Assembly (NCBI RefSeq): GCF_000688015.1 | Contig: NZ_JIAD01000001.1 | Coordinates: 1,054,001 to 1,118,000 of the forward strand | From: Eubacterium sp. AB3007 | GTDB taxonomy: Bacteria > Bacillota > Clostridia > Peptostreptococcales > Anaerovoracaceae | Length of the DNA: 64,000 nucleotides | Direction: 5' to 3' | Part shown: piece by piece, positions 26,423-35,127 of the stretch | How the letters are laid out: every line of letters begins with the position of its first letter | Position numbering within the stretch: position 1 is the first letter of the stretch | The notes under the pieces: generated by a model | The model's database searches: none | Seen by the model: the letters and a program-made list of their open reading frames with translations, nothing else | What the model was told of the DNA's origin: nothing | Position numbers and translations under genes: made by a program

Positions 26423-26845
26423 CTACACGGATCCTTCCTCCTTGCGCGAAGGCTTTGTACGTATGGACTCGGCCAGATTACTCTCCAGCACCAGCGGCTC
26501 CGTCAAGCCGTCCAGTGCTAGTCCACGGCATCCTTCCGTCTCTCGCATCAGTTCCAGACACGCCTCGATATCCATCTCCTTCAGGATGAACTCATCCGCA
26601 TAGTCCGCCGGGATCTCCCCCATATTGGAAAACACCGGCAGAAATCTGGCTCCATCGTCGCGTTCCAGCATATCCGGTTTGCCACTGCCCGGCAATGTGG
26701 GCACGATGAGAATGGAATCTTTCATGCAGGAGAGCACCCAGTCCAGCTGCTCCTTCGTCTCCTTGGAGAGATAGCGTTTCTTCAGAAACACCAGTGTGCT
26801 TCCGTCCTTTAACAGATTCTCTGTGACTCTGCTGTCGTTGTTCAT
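26423..26845 (-). CDS. SseB-family N-terminal domain protein
   Basis: A 140-residue cytosolic protein. The pattern TLVFLKKRYLSKETKEQ...ILIVPTL, then LERDDGARFLPVFSNMGEIP and the C-terminal GLALDGLTEPLVL match the SseB/YseB-type N-terminal fold, whose function is unknown in most Gram-positives. The ATG at 26845 has GGAGGTGCG ahead of it. It begins 21 bp after the polysaccharide deacetylase stop, so the two are probably cotranscribed. Confidence 0.65.
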   Translation of the reverse strand: MNNDSRVTENLLKDGSTLVFLKKRYLSKETKEQLDWVLSCMKDSILIVPTLPGSGKPDMLERDDGARFLPVFSNMGEIPADYADEFILKEMDIEACLELMRETEGCRGLALDGLTEPLVLESNLAESIRTKPSRKEEGSV

Positions 26846-26865
26846 CACGCACCTCCTATGGTACA

Positions 26866-28104
26866 TTACTTGCCTATATATACCGTCCCCGGTCCGAACT
26901 TCTCGCCTCGGATCGCCGCAAGCTCAGTGATCGTGACCAGCTCATAGCCGGATCTTTGAAGATCCCAGACGATCGCATCCACTGCCCGCACAGTACTGGG
27001 ATGGATATCGTGCATCAGGACCACTGCTCCATCACGCTTATGCTTCCTGACGTATTTTATCAACCGGTCCGTCCTGCGATATTTCCAGTCCAGCGTGTCG
27101 ATGGACCATAGGATCAGCGGTCTCCCCGCGATGGCTTTCACTCTGTGATCGACGGCCCCGTACGGTGGCCGGATCACCGTCGCGTTATGACCGATCAGCT
27201 GTCGGATCTTCCCATCTGTGGTCGCTAGCTGCTTTTGGATCTTTTTCTTTTTCAGGCCTGGGAGATACGCATGATCCCAGGAGTGGTTGCCTATCTCACA
27301 TCCCAAGGCGCTCGCTCGTTTCAGTAGATGGGCTGTACTTCCATCGATTCGGTTTCCAATCACGAAGAACGTGCCCCGTGCCCCATTCTTCTGGAACACG
27401 TCCAAAACGTGCTTTGTGCCTTGCACAGCAGGACCATCGTCAAAAGTGAGCGCGATGCGTTTTCGATCCCTATGGAACAGCACCAGATCCGCCCGGGGCA
27501 CAAAGCCTTCCGTCTCGCCAGCCTTCACGCTGACCCATTCTCCCGAAGCGTCCACGGGATCCACCTTGTTTCCAAAGGCCAGAGTAAGCCTCTGCGGACT
27601 CTCTCTGTCCGCTGCCGCATACACCGCTGTGCTGGTCACCTTTACCGCTCCCAGCACATTTTGGGGAAGCATGCGAAATGAAGTCCCCTCCTGTGCAGGG
27701 GATGCCTTTTCCTCTATCTGAACCGGCACCTGCTCCGGCGGGGGGACCATCTCACGATCTACGCAGACCAGTACCGTACACAGCAACGGAAGCAACACCA
27801 TGAGAAACCACCGGCGGTCCTCCGAAAGGCCGTTCTCCACAGGGACCGAGGCTTTACAGACCCATCGAATCCCCTCAAGCAGTGCCCCTATCCACTGCCG
27901 CAGATCACATAACAGATTGAAAAGAGTGCAGGTATCGATGGGCACCTGTTCCGCCATGATGTCTCTGGTTCCGGCCTGGATGCGCCCCATCCCTCTTCGG
28001 ATATCCACCAGCGCGTTCGTCCACGTGGATGTCTGGATGGGAACGCGCTGCAACAGCACGTTCCCACCTGTGTCGATTAACTTGTGGGATGTCGTTCCCT
28101 CCAT
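26866..28104 (-). CDS. Membrane-anchored polysaccharide deacetylase (NodB domain) with SH3-like domain
   Basis: About 412 residues. An unusual ~98-residue cytosolic N-terminus without recognised domain is followed by one membrane segment (residues ~100-118 from the first ATG). Outside the cell comes a short SH3b-like stretch (VDASGEWVSVKAGETEGFVP) and a NodB deacetylase domain: TFDDGP (residues ~222-227), NHSWDH, RPPYG, SIDTLDW and VLMHDIH, i.e. a complete metal and catalytic set. It likely deacetylates peptidoglycan or another GlcNAc polymer. I favour the ATG at 28104, preceded by GGGAG; one at 28110 is two codons earlier. Confidence 0.88.
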   Translation of the reverse strand: MEGTTSHKLIDTGGNVLLQRVPIQTSTWTNALVDIRRGMGRIQAGTRDIMAEQVPIDTCTLFNLLCDLRQWIGALLEGIRWVCKASVPVENGLSEDRRWFLMVLLPLLCTVLVCVDREMVPPPEQVPVQIEEKASPAQEGTSFRMLPQNVLGAVKVTSTAVYAAADRESPQRLTLAFGNKVDPVDASGEWVSVKAGETEGFVPRADLVLFHRDRKRIALTFDDGPAVQGTKHVLDVFQKNGARGTFFVIGNRIDGSTAHLLKRASALGCEIGNHSWDHAYLPGLKKKKIQKQLATTDGKIRQLIGHNATVIRPPYGAVDHRVKAIAGRPLILWSIDTLDWKYRRTDRLIKYVRKHKRDGAVVLMHDIHPSTVRAVDAIVWDLQRSGYELVTITELAAIRGEKFGPGTVYIGK

Positions 28105-28129
28105 GCACATCTCCCTGTCTGCCTCTCCT

Positions 28130-29350
28130 CTACCAAGCTAGTTTCTTCAAATACTCCTTCAGCAGGACATAGCCCTGCTCCAGATCCTCTCTGGACGTAT
28201 ACTCCAACGGAGAATGGGCGATTCCCTTCTCGCTGGGGACAAAGATCATATTGCTCTTTGTTACATCGGCGAACACCTGGGCATCATGCCCGGCGCCGCT
28301 GTCGATCCGCATGTACTTCATGTCATGCGCAGCAGCGATGTCCCGCATCACCAGCACCCCATCCAGATCCATATCCGCCGGATCATCGGTGCCTGTTACG
28401 GTCACCTCAACGTTAATGTCTCCCATAGCGTTCTCATGGTCTTTCATGATAGACCTGGCCTCGCTCAGCAGCGAGGCATTGGTGGACCGGATGTCAAAGG
28501 TCATACGCACCTTCTCTGCGATGATGTTCTGTTTCCCAGGGTAGACCTCGATGTTTCCGAAGGTGCATACCACCCTGTCATTTCTGTCCTCAGCCCAGCT
28601 GGTGATCTCGTCAATGAGTTTTGCCGCAACGGGCACCGGATCTCTCCGCATGCTCATAGGCGTAGTGCCTGCGTGGTTCTGCTCACCGGTGATCACGATC
28701 TCTCCGATCATATTGCCAGCGATGGACTGGACGAGTCCCACCTTCTTGAGGGATTTCTCCATGACACCGCCCATCTCCGCAGACAACTCCACGAAATGCT
28801 CGATATCTGTTCTCCCCTCAGGCACCCCCTCTATGTCCGCAGAATCGCTCATGTCTGCGATGGCTTCCCGCAGGGTGATCCCGTTCATGTCCGTTGAGCG
28901 GAGGTCTTCCTCCACCAGTTCTCCCACTATTCCACGGCTCCCAAGGTTATATCCCCGGTTGAAACGACTGGCTTCTTCCTCTACTGTGGCCACGACTTCC
29001 ACAGATTTCTTCGGTTTGCCGAACTCCTCGTAGAGGGCCCGCACGGCTTCCAGTGAGCACAGGATGCCCAGAGCACCCCCATATTTGCCGGCGTGCTTGA
29101 CCGTGTCCCGGTTGGACCCGGTCATGATAATGGCGTCGGATTCTCCCTCGATCCTGCCGAACAGATTGCATATATCGTCCATATACACTTCCATGCCAGC
29201 CTCCTCCATCCAGGAGGTGAGCATCTCGATCCCCATCCGGTCTTCCTCGGTATAGGAGGCGCGCCAGTACTCTCCGCCTCGGATGGATGTCTCCGCGAAA
29301 TCATCGATCGCACGCTCGATCCAGTCGAGCTCCTTCTGTATATTCCCCAT
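28130..29350 (-). CDS. M20-type amidase of the hydantoinase/carbamoylase family with altered metal site
   Basis: A 406-residue enzyme with the family layout: a catalytic domain split by a dimerisation/lid domain (EQNHAGTTPM to NIIAEKVRMTFDIRS). The lid His, the EEEASRF glutamates (124-127), SGAGHDAQ and the C-terminal HSPLEYT His are all present. However the first metal motif, normally GSHxDT...YDGxLG, reads GSNRDTVKHAGKYGGALG: the His ligand is Asn80 and the bridging Asp is Gly91. The normal two-zinc centre cannot form as in HyuC or allantoate amidohydrolase. The enzyme may use one metal, act on another substrate, or be non-catalytic. AAGGAG supports the ATG at 29350. Confidence 0.82.
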   Translation of the reverse strand: MGNIQKELDWIERAIDDFAETSIRGGEYWRASYTEEDRMGIEMLTSWMEEAGMEVYMDDICNLFGRIEGESDAIIMTGSNRDTVKHAGKYGGALGILCSLEAVRALYEEFGKPKKSVEVVATVEEEASRFNRGYNLGSRGIVGELVEEDLRSTDMNGITLREAIADMSDSADIEGVPEGRTDIEHFVELSAEMGGVMEKSLKKVGLVQSIAGNMIGEIVITGEQNHAGTTPMSMRRDPVPVAAKLIDEITSWAEDRNDRVVCTFGNIEVYPGKQNIIAEKVRMTFDIRSTNASLLSEARSIMKDHENAMGDINVEVTVTGTDDPADMDLDGVLVMRDIAAAHDMKYMRIDSGAGHDAQVFADVTKSNMIFVPSEKGIAHSPLEYTSREDLEQGYVLLKEYLKKLAW

Positions 29351-29443
29351 GACTGGTCTCCTTTCGTTCATCACCCTATATCTTACCACAGATCACGTTG
29401 CCTGTTAACGGAAAACTATCCCCTGTTTCTATTTCGTTAGCAC

Positions 29444-32400
29444 CTACAACCTGATCGCTTTCCCAGCTGCGGACAGGTAGAGCCATTTCTCCGCTACCGC
29501 AAGGCCGGTGGCCTTCTCCAGTGCCTCTGCGTAAATTGCTTGCTGCTCCCTATACATCTCAGCAATCCTGGCAGCCTCATCTTCAAACGGCTTCTCCGGA
29601 TCCACACGGTTGGTCTTGTAGTCCAGAAGCACGATCTGCTCTCCCTCCAGGAAGAACGCATCGATGACGCCCTGCACCCCGGTCTGCTCGCCGCATCTTT
29701 CCATGGAGAGCACAAAGCTTTGTTCCCTGTATAGCATCCCTTGTGCCGCAGCCCGAACGCATCGCTTCCCCAGGGGACTATCAAAAAATCGCAGCACCTG
29801 CATCGGATCCACCGCCTTCCGTTCATTCGGCAACAGGATCTCCTCCTTCTCCATGCGCTCCAGGGAAGCGGCCAGCGCTTCGCCGCCGCCTTCTGCCACC
29901 TCTTGGAAATCGATGGTCTCCATGATCTTATGGTAAATCGTACCTCGTTCCGCACCGGTCAGTTTCTGTTTCGGTGCCAGGAAATGCGGCACGGGGATCT
30001 CCTCCGGGGGCTCGTGGAACTCTCCAAGTGCATCGGGCAGTTCCTCTTCCGGTTCTTCCATGGAAGCGGCAGGTCTGTGTGCCTGCGCGTTCAGGGCGCT
30101 GACCGAGTACTTGGAGCGGATCCTGGCACTTTCCTCGTAGGGATACCGATAGGCGAGGCGGCTGCGGAGTTCCCCTTCCAGCGGGCCTTCTTCCGGGAAC
30201 GGATCGGGATCATGCTCCGGCACAGGCTTTTCCTGCTCCAACAGCTCCGATGCCTCCACAAAGACCACATCCTCCACCGAGGGCATCATCCCCAGATAAG
30301 TGGTGTCACTCAGGTTTCCCGCCTCCTTGTCATCCAGCAGGTCGGCGCCTCTCTCAGGCACGCCGGTCAGGTAGAGACGATCCCGCGCCCTTGTCATGGC
30401 TACATAAAGGACGCGCTTGTGCTCCTCCCGTTCCTCTTCCTTCAGTTTCTCCAACACCAGGCGGTATGCCAGGGTTTTCTTTTCCATCCGGTGTTCTGGA
30501 TCTTCCAGAAACATTCCCAGTCCCACGTCCTTGTGGAAGCGGACCTTCTGCTTGGAGTCAGTGTACTGCAGGCGCTTGCAGATTCCCGCTACGATCACCA
30601 GGGGGAACTCCAGCCCCTTACTCTTGTGGATGGTCATCATCCTGACCACATCGTCATTCTCCGACAGAAGCCGCACCTGTCCGATGTCGATCTTCTTGTC
30701 CTTTCGAACGCTATCGATATATTTCACAAAGCCATACAGGGAGGCCTGTCCGGTCTTTCCAAACTCCACGGTGAGATCCACCAGCCTGCGCAGATTGGCC
30801 TGCCTGAGATCTCCCCGCGGCATTGTACCTGTCAAAATGTAGTATCCGGACTCCCGCAGCAGCATCCAGACATAGTCCGGCAGCGGCATGGTGTTGGCCA
30901 GCCCCCTCCAGCGCTCCAGCAGCCCTGCCACTCGGCCCGCTTTCTCTGCCAGTGCATCTCCCTGCCCGCCGGCTACCTGCAGAAACGCCTCGGCGTAACT
31001 CCCCTCCGGACACCGCAACCGAATATCCGCCAGCTCCTCCGTGCTGAACCCGAAAATCTCGGAGCGAAGCACGGAGAGAAGAGGCACATCTCTGTAACGG
31101 TTATCGATGACCGAAAGGAGGTTCATCATCACACCTATCTCGATGGTGTCGTAGTATCCCTTGTTATCGTCTACGAACACGGGGATCCCCCTCTGCCTCA
31201 TCACATCCTGGAACACCGGGCCGGTGTTCGCTACGGAGCGCATAAGAACCGCCATATCACGGTACGCCATGGGACGGACACATCCTCCTCCTGGAGCCTT
31301 GCTGTCGAAAAATGGTTTTCCCAGGTTCTCCTCGATGATATTGCAGACCAGATGTGCTTCCTTCTCGTCCTTCTGCATCTCCTGCAGCTCTTCATCCAGA
31401 TTCTCGGACTCTTCCTCCTCTGCCAGAAGCCGTATCTCAGGTCGAAAGGCGAATTCCTCAGGGCAGTCGATTCCCGGATACAGCCGGGCCGCCTCGTCAT
31501 ACCCTTCCATCAGGGGCGTGAACCGGTCATTGATCCAGTCAAGGATCACCGGCTTGGATCGAAAGTTGCGGTTCAGATCGATGCGCACCGCATCCTCCGC
31601 GCCTTCTCCATACCTCTCGTACCTCTCTCGGAAGATCTCTGGCTCCGCCAGTCGGAACTTGTAGATGCTTTGTTTGACATCACCAACCATGAACACATTG
31701 TCCTTGCCGGAGATGGCATCGATGATCGCCTCCTGCATCACGCTGGTATCCTGGTATTCGTCCACAAAGATATACCGTAGTTTCTCTCTATAGTATCTGC
31801 GGGCATCAGGATCCTGCAGGATCTCCAGGCAGTAGTGCTCGATGTCGTTAAAGTCCACCAGTTTCTGTTCCATCTTCCTGGTTTTAAACCTGAGGTGGAA
31901 GTCCTTCAGGACACGGCAAAGTGTCTTTGCCACTGGCACCAGAGAAGCGATCTCCGCCAGTTCTGTTTCTTCGTCACCCAGAAATCCCTTCGTCACCTCT
32001 CCCCGAAGTTTTTTCGCCACTTCTCTGCGAGCATCGTAATATGGCTTGACCTCCTTCCAGGTCTCCTCTTCATCCTTCTTGCCCCGAAGTGACATACGCG
32101 GGAACTCCGCGGCCAGCCGGGCAAGCCCGCTGTAATCCTCCGCCTCAGCCATTGTAGCCATGCAACGGTAGGTTTTCCTCTCATCCTCATACTTCTCAGC
32201 CAGGCGATCCAACCCCGCCTCGACCAGAACCTCCCAGGCCTTCTCGCTGGCCTCTGCAGCTCGCTCCAACTTGCCTCGGATGATCTGTTTCCTGTATGCC
32301 CATCCTTCGGACCTTCTGTAATCAGTGAGTTCCTGTATCTTCTCATCCAGTGTTTCGAAAGGGGATGGCAGTGCCATCAGCGTATCGTACAGAGAGCTTA

Positions 32401-32902
32401 TGATCTCCCGCACACGTCCATCGTTCTTTTCGTTCCCATACCAATCCAGCAGGGTGTAGAACGCCTCATCATCCCGTGCAAAAGCCTCCTGGAAGAGCTC
32501 ATCCAATGCTTCTTCTTTCATCAGCTTGCTCTTGGTGTCATCACAGATGCTGATGTCTGGCTCCAGATCTGTCAGGAAGAAGAAGTGCCTTACCACGTCC
32601 AGGGAGAAGGAGTGGAAGGTGCTGATCTGTGCTCTGGAAAGCCGTTCGAGCTGCTCTCTGGCGGAAGGATCCTCTTCCAGCTTTGCTTTCAGGGAGCGGC
32701 GGATCTTCTCCTTCATTTCAGCAGCAGCGGCTCTTGTGAAGGTGACGATCAACATGCTGTCCAGCGGAATCCCCTCTTCCATGGCCATGCGCCGTATACG
32801 TTCCACCAATACCGCTGTCTTTCCAGACCCGGCTGCGGCCGCCACCAGAATGTTCTTCCCTCTGGTTTCGATGGTTTCTCTCTGTTTCTCTGTCCAGTTC
32901 AT
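29444..32902 (-). CDS. addA: ATP-dependent helicase/nuclease subunit A
   Basis: The 1152-residue AddA is the UvrD-like 3'-5' helicase and one nuclease of the AddAB complex that resects double-strand breaks to Chi. Walker A AAAGSGKTA is at residues ~21-29; later helicase motifs include LIVTFTRAAA, VDEYQDTSVMQ, GDVKQSIYKFR and MTIHKSKGLEFP. The C-terminal PD-(D/E)XK nuclease shows GVIDAFF and LLDYKTNRVD. The partner addB, usually immediately upstream, is not here: the divergent neighbour is gpmI. The ATG follows GGAAGGAGT. Confidence 0.96.
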   Translation of the reverse strand: MNWTEKQRETIETRGKNILVAAAAGSGKTAVLVERIRRMAMEEGIPLDSMLIVTFTRAAAAEMKEKIRRSLKAKLEEDPSAREQLERLSRAQISTFHSFSLDVVRHFFFLTDLEPDISICDDTKSKLMKEEALDELFQEAFARDDEAFYTLLDWYGNEKNDGRVREIISSLYDTLMALPSPFETLDEKIQELTDYRRSEGWAYRKQIIRGKLERAAEASEKAWEVLVEAGLDRLAEKYEDERKTYRCMATMAEAEDYSGLARLAAEFPRMSLRGKKDEEETWKEVKPYYDARREVAKKLRGEVTKGFLGDEETELAEIASLVPVAKTLCRVLKDFHLRFKTRKMEQKLVDFNDIEHYCLEILQDPDARRYYREKLRYIFVDEYQDTSVMQEAIIDAISGKDNVFMVGDVKQSIYKFRLAEPEIFRERYERYGEGAEDAVRIDLNRNFRSKPVILDWINDRFTPLMEGYDEAARLYPGIDCPEEFAFRPEIRLLAEEEESENLDEELQEMQKDEKEAHLVCNIIEENLGKPFFDSKAPGGGCVRPMAYRDMAVLMRSVANTGPVFQDVMRQRGIPVFVDDNKGYYDTIEIGVMMNLLSVIDNRYRDVPLLSVLRSEIFGFSTEELADIRLRCPEGSYAEAFLQVAGGQGDALAEKAGRVAGLLERWRGLANTMPLPDYVWMLLRESGYYILTGTMPRGDLRQANLRRLVDLTVEFGKTGQASLYGFVKYIDSVRKDKKIDIGQVRLLSENDDVVRMMTIHKSKGLEFPLVIVAGICKRLQYTDSKQKVRFHKDVGLGMFLEDPEHRMEKKTLAYRLVLEKLKEEEREEHKRVLYVAMTRARDRLYLTGVPERGADLLDDKEAGNLSDTTYLGMMPSVEDVVFVEASELLEQEKPVPEHDPDPFPEEGPLEGELRSRLAYRYPYEESARIRSKYSVSALNAQAHRPAASMEEPEEELPDALGEFHEPPEEIPVPHFLAPKQKLTGAERGTIYHKIMETIDFQEVAEGGGEALAASLERMEKEEILLPNERKAVDPMQVLRFFDSPLGKRCVRAAAQGMLYREQSFVLSMERCGEQTGVQGVIDAFFLEGEQIVLLDYKTNRVDPEKPFEDEAARIAEMYREQQAIYAEALEKATGLAVAEKWLYLSAAGKAIRL

Positions 32903-32951
32903 ATTGACTCCTTCCTCTCGTTATTTTAACACAGAATTCATTCATGTAACA

Positions 32952-32980
32952 TTGCTGATTTCAGAATCCTGTGGTATGAT
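32952..32980 (+). promoter_or_regulatory. Promoter of gpmI
   Basis: TTGCTG (32952-32957) and TATGAT (32975-32980) separated by 17 bp, about 50 bp ahead of the gpmI start. Confidence 0.65.
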
Positions 32981-33032
32981 TGGGATGAATACTCTGACAC
33001 GAGACCGTGTGCATAATAAGGAGATGATCATT

Positions 33033-34568
33033 ATGAATAACAAGCGACCGACCATGCTTTTGATCATGGACGGATTTGGAATGAATGACGAGACCTTTGG
33101 CAACGCCATCGCCCAGGCCAACAAGCCTGCACTGGATGAGATCTTTTCCAAATACCCTATGACCCGTATTGATGCCTGCGGAGAGGCGGTGGGCCTTCCG
33201 GATGGCCAGATGGGCAACTCGGAGGTAGGCCATCTGAACATCGGCGCTGGCCGCATCGTCTATCAGGAACTGACTCGCATCACCAAGGATGCGGAAAGCG
33301 GCAACATGCTTGAGAACGAGCGGCTGAACCATGCTATCGACCACGTCAAGGCAACCGGTGGTGCCCTGCACTTGTGGGGTCTTCTGTCCGATGGCGGTGT
33401 CCATAGCCACATCAACCACCTGTTCGCTCTGCTCGATATGGCAGCAGGCAAGGGCGTGGAGAAGATCTTTGTGCACGGATTTCTGGATGGCCGTGACGTG
33501 CCGCCTCGCTGTGCCGGCACCTATATCCAGCAGTTGGAAGAGAAACTGACAACCATCGGGATCGGACGGCTCGCTTCCATCGCGGGGCGCTACTACGCCA
33601 TGGACCGTGACAAGCGTTGGGAGAGAGTTCAGCTGGCCTACGATGCCCTGACCCTGGGGAAGGGATATACTGCAGCCACCGCCGCGGAAGCGCTGGCCGC
33701 CGCCTATGACCGGGACGAGAACGACGAGTTCGTGAAACCCACCGTGATCCTGGACGATGCCGGTAACCCGGCGACCGTGAACAATGGTGACTCCGTGATC
33801 ATGTTCAATTTCCGGCCGGATCGCGCCAGAGAGATCACCCGCACCTTCGTGGACAAGGACTTTGACGGGTTTGAGCGGGAGAAGGTGGCGGATGATCTGT
33901 GCTACATCTGCATGACCACCTACGATGCCACCATGCCGGGCGTGGAGATCGCCTACCCGCCTGAATCCTACAAGAACACCCTGGGGGAATATATCTCCAG
34001 TCTGGGACTCTCGCAGCTGCGCATCGCGGAGACAGAGAAGTACGCGCACGTCACCTTCTTCTTCAACGGCGGCGTGGAGGAGCCTAACCCCGGTGAAGAC
34101 CGGATTCTGGTGCCCTCCCCCAAGGTGGCCACCTACGACCTGCAACCGGAGATGAGCGCCTATGGTGTCACCGACAAGGTGGTGGAGCAGATTGAGACCG
34201 GCAAGTACGATATGATCATTCTGAACTTTGCGAACGCGGACATGGTCGGTCACACCGGAGTGATGGAGGCTGCCATCAAGGCGATCGAGACCCTGAACGA
34301 CTGCGTGCCCCGCGTGGTGAATGCAGTCCTGGCTCAGGGCGGCCAGGTGCTCCTCACCGCGGACCACGGCAACGCGGACGTGATGCTTGACCACGACAAC
34401 AACGTGGTCACTGCTCACTCCCTGAACCAGGTCCCCCTGGTCTACATCTCCGATACGCCTCGGGAATTGGCAGCAGGTGGCAAACTGGCCGACCTGGCCC
34501 CCACCATGCTGACGCTGATGGATATCCCGATCCCGGAGGAGATGACCGGGAATGTGCTGGTGAAATAG
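33033..34568 (+). CDS. gpmI: 2,3-bisphosphoglycerate-independent phosphoglycerate mutase
   Basis: A 511-residue manganese enzyme interconverting 3- and 2-phosphoglycerate in glycolysis. It begins MLLIMDGFGMN with the metal-binding Asp; the phosphoserine nucleophile lies in DGQMGNSEVGHLNIGAG, and LTADHGNADVML and VTAHSLNQVP hold the C-terminal metal ligands. The start at 33033 has AAGGAG nine bases ahead. The frame is also open for about 170 codons upstream, antisense to addA, but that has no support. It is one of few plus-strand genes and is alone in its unit. Confidence 0.97.
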   Translation: MNNKRPTMLLIMDGFGMNDETFGNAIAQANKPALDEIFSKYPMTRIDACGEAVGLPDGQMGNSEVGHLNIGAGRIVYQELTRITKDAESGNMLENERLNHAIDHVKATGGALHLWGLLSDGGVHSHINHLFALLDMAAGKGVEKIFVHGFLDGRDVPPRCAGTYIQQLEEKLTTIGIGRLASIAGRYYAMDRDKRWERVQLAYDALTLGKGYTAATAAEALAAAYDRDENDEFVKPTVILDDAGNPATVNNGDSVIMFNFRPDRAREITRTFVDKDFDGFEREKVADDLCYICMTTYDATMPGVEIAYPPESYKNTLGEYISSLGLSQLRIAETEKYAHVTFFFNGGVEEPNPGEDRILVPSPKVATYDLQPEMSAYGVTDKVVEQIETGKYDMIILNFANADMVGHTGVMEAAIKAIETLNDCVPRVVNAVLAQGGQVLLTADHGNADVMLDHDNNVVTAHSLNQVPLVYISDTPRELAAGGKLADLAPTMLTLMDIPIPEEMTGNVLVK

Positions 34569-34585
34569 CGCGCAATTTAAACGGA

Positions 34586-34635
34586 GGCTGCTGCCCTCAG
34601 CGTTGAAGAACGCTGAGGGCAGCAGCCCTTTTTCT
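34586..34635 (+). terminator. Strong terminator of gpmI, GGCTGCT hairpin copy 2
   Basis: Arms GGCTGCTGCCCTCAGCG and CGCTGAGGGCAGCAGCC pair perfectly, followed by CTTTTTCT. Same family as the hairpins at 1783-1832 and 35031-35073. Confidence 0.9.
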
Positions 34636-34712
34636 TTGGGACGCACGGGGAGGCTTGCAGGCCGCCGGCGGCTAGTTGGCCGCTGGCCGATAGACATCGC
34701 CCTCCAAACTGA

Positions 34713-35002
34713 GGACTACAAAAAAAGCTCCGGGACGGTATTTTGTAGTAGGTTTTCGAGGAGGCGACTACACTTTCATGGGAGACCGGCGTTTTTGTAG
34801 TCGTTTTCCCACTGATAACAGCCGAGATCTTCCATCTATTGGAAATCTCCTGCTGGGACCTACTACAAGATTCGCGAGACTTGATGATTTTGAAGTAAAT
34901 CGGACAATAATCTACTACAAGATTCATCAGACTTACTGTTTTTGTAGCAGGTCGCTCATAAACCTACTACAAAATCCTGCTCAAGCCGGAAAAGTGTAGT
35001 CT
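34713..35002. repeat. Array of five palindromic units, period about 52 bp, in a gene-free region
   Basis: Each unit has a left arm (C)TACTACAA and a right arm TTGTAGTA(G) about 15-25 bp apart. Left arms start at about 34715, 34767, 34861, 34913 and 34966 (steps of 52, 94, 52 and 53); right arms begin at about 34741, 34796, 34888, 34942 and 34995. Units 1, 2 and 5 pair perfectly over 6-9 bp; units 3 and 4 have one mismatch or wobble. Units 3 and 4 also share TACTACAAGATTC and AGACTT. No ORF of note covers 34640-35090. A Rho-independent hairpin on plus closes the region at 35120. Confidence 0.75.
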
Positions 35003-35030
35003 GTCTCTTTCGGAAGGAACCAGATCTGAG

Positions 35031-35073
35031 GGCTGTTGCACAAAGCGTTGCAGGACGCTGAGGGCAGCTCCTT
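35031..35073. repeat. Degenerate GGCTGCT hairpin, copy 3
   Basis: GGCTGTTGCACAAAGCGTTG and ACGCTGAGGGCAGC resemble the right half of the gpmI terminator (34599-34630) with a few changes. Together with that copy it brackets the palindrome array with direct repeats. It includes one GCACAAAGC 9-mer. Confidence 0.6.
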
Positions 35074-35095
35074 TAGCGCGCACGTCATGCTGCAA

Positions 35096-35127
35096 GGGGT
35101 GCTTTTTTTGAGGCACCCCCGTTTTTA
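35096..35127 (+). terminator. Intrinsic terminator at the end of the array region
   Basis: GGGGTGC (35096-35102) and GCACCCC (35113-35119) with a T-rich loop are followed on plus by CGTTTTTATT. On minus, after potD, the stem is present but the T-run is not, so it fits a plus-strand transcript best. Confidence 0.65.

Noticed and set aside
29741..31780. Long open frame on plus, opposite addA
   Set aside because: It is antisense to well-conserved AddA motifs, has His/Leu-rich composition typical of shadow frames and no family pattern.
32526..33032. Upstream in-frame extension of gpmI by about 170 codons
   Set aside because: It reads antisense to addA; the ATG at 33033 has a clear ribosome site and gives the exact family length.
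34713..35002. CRISPR array at 34.7-35.0 kb
   Set aside because: The repeated parts are short inverted arms, not identical direct repeats; units vary and no cas gene is present.
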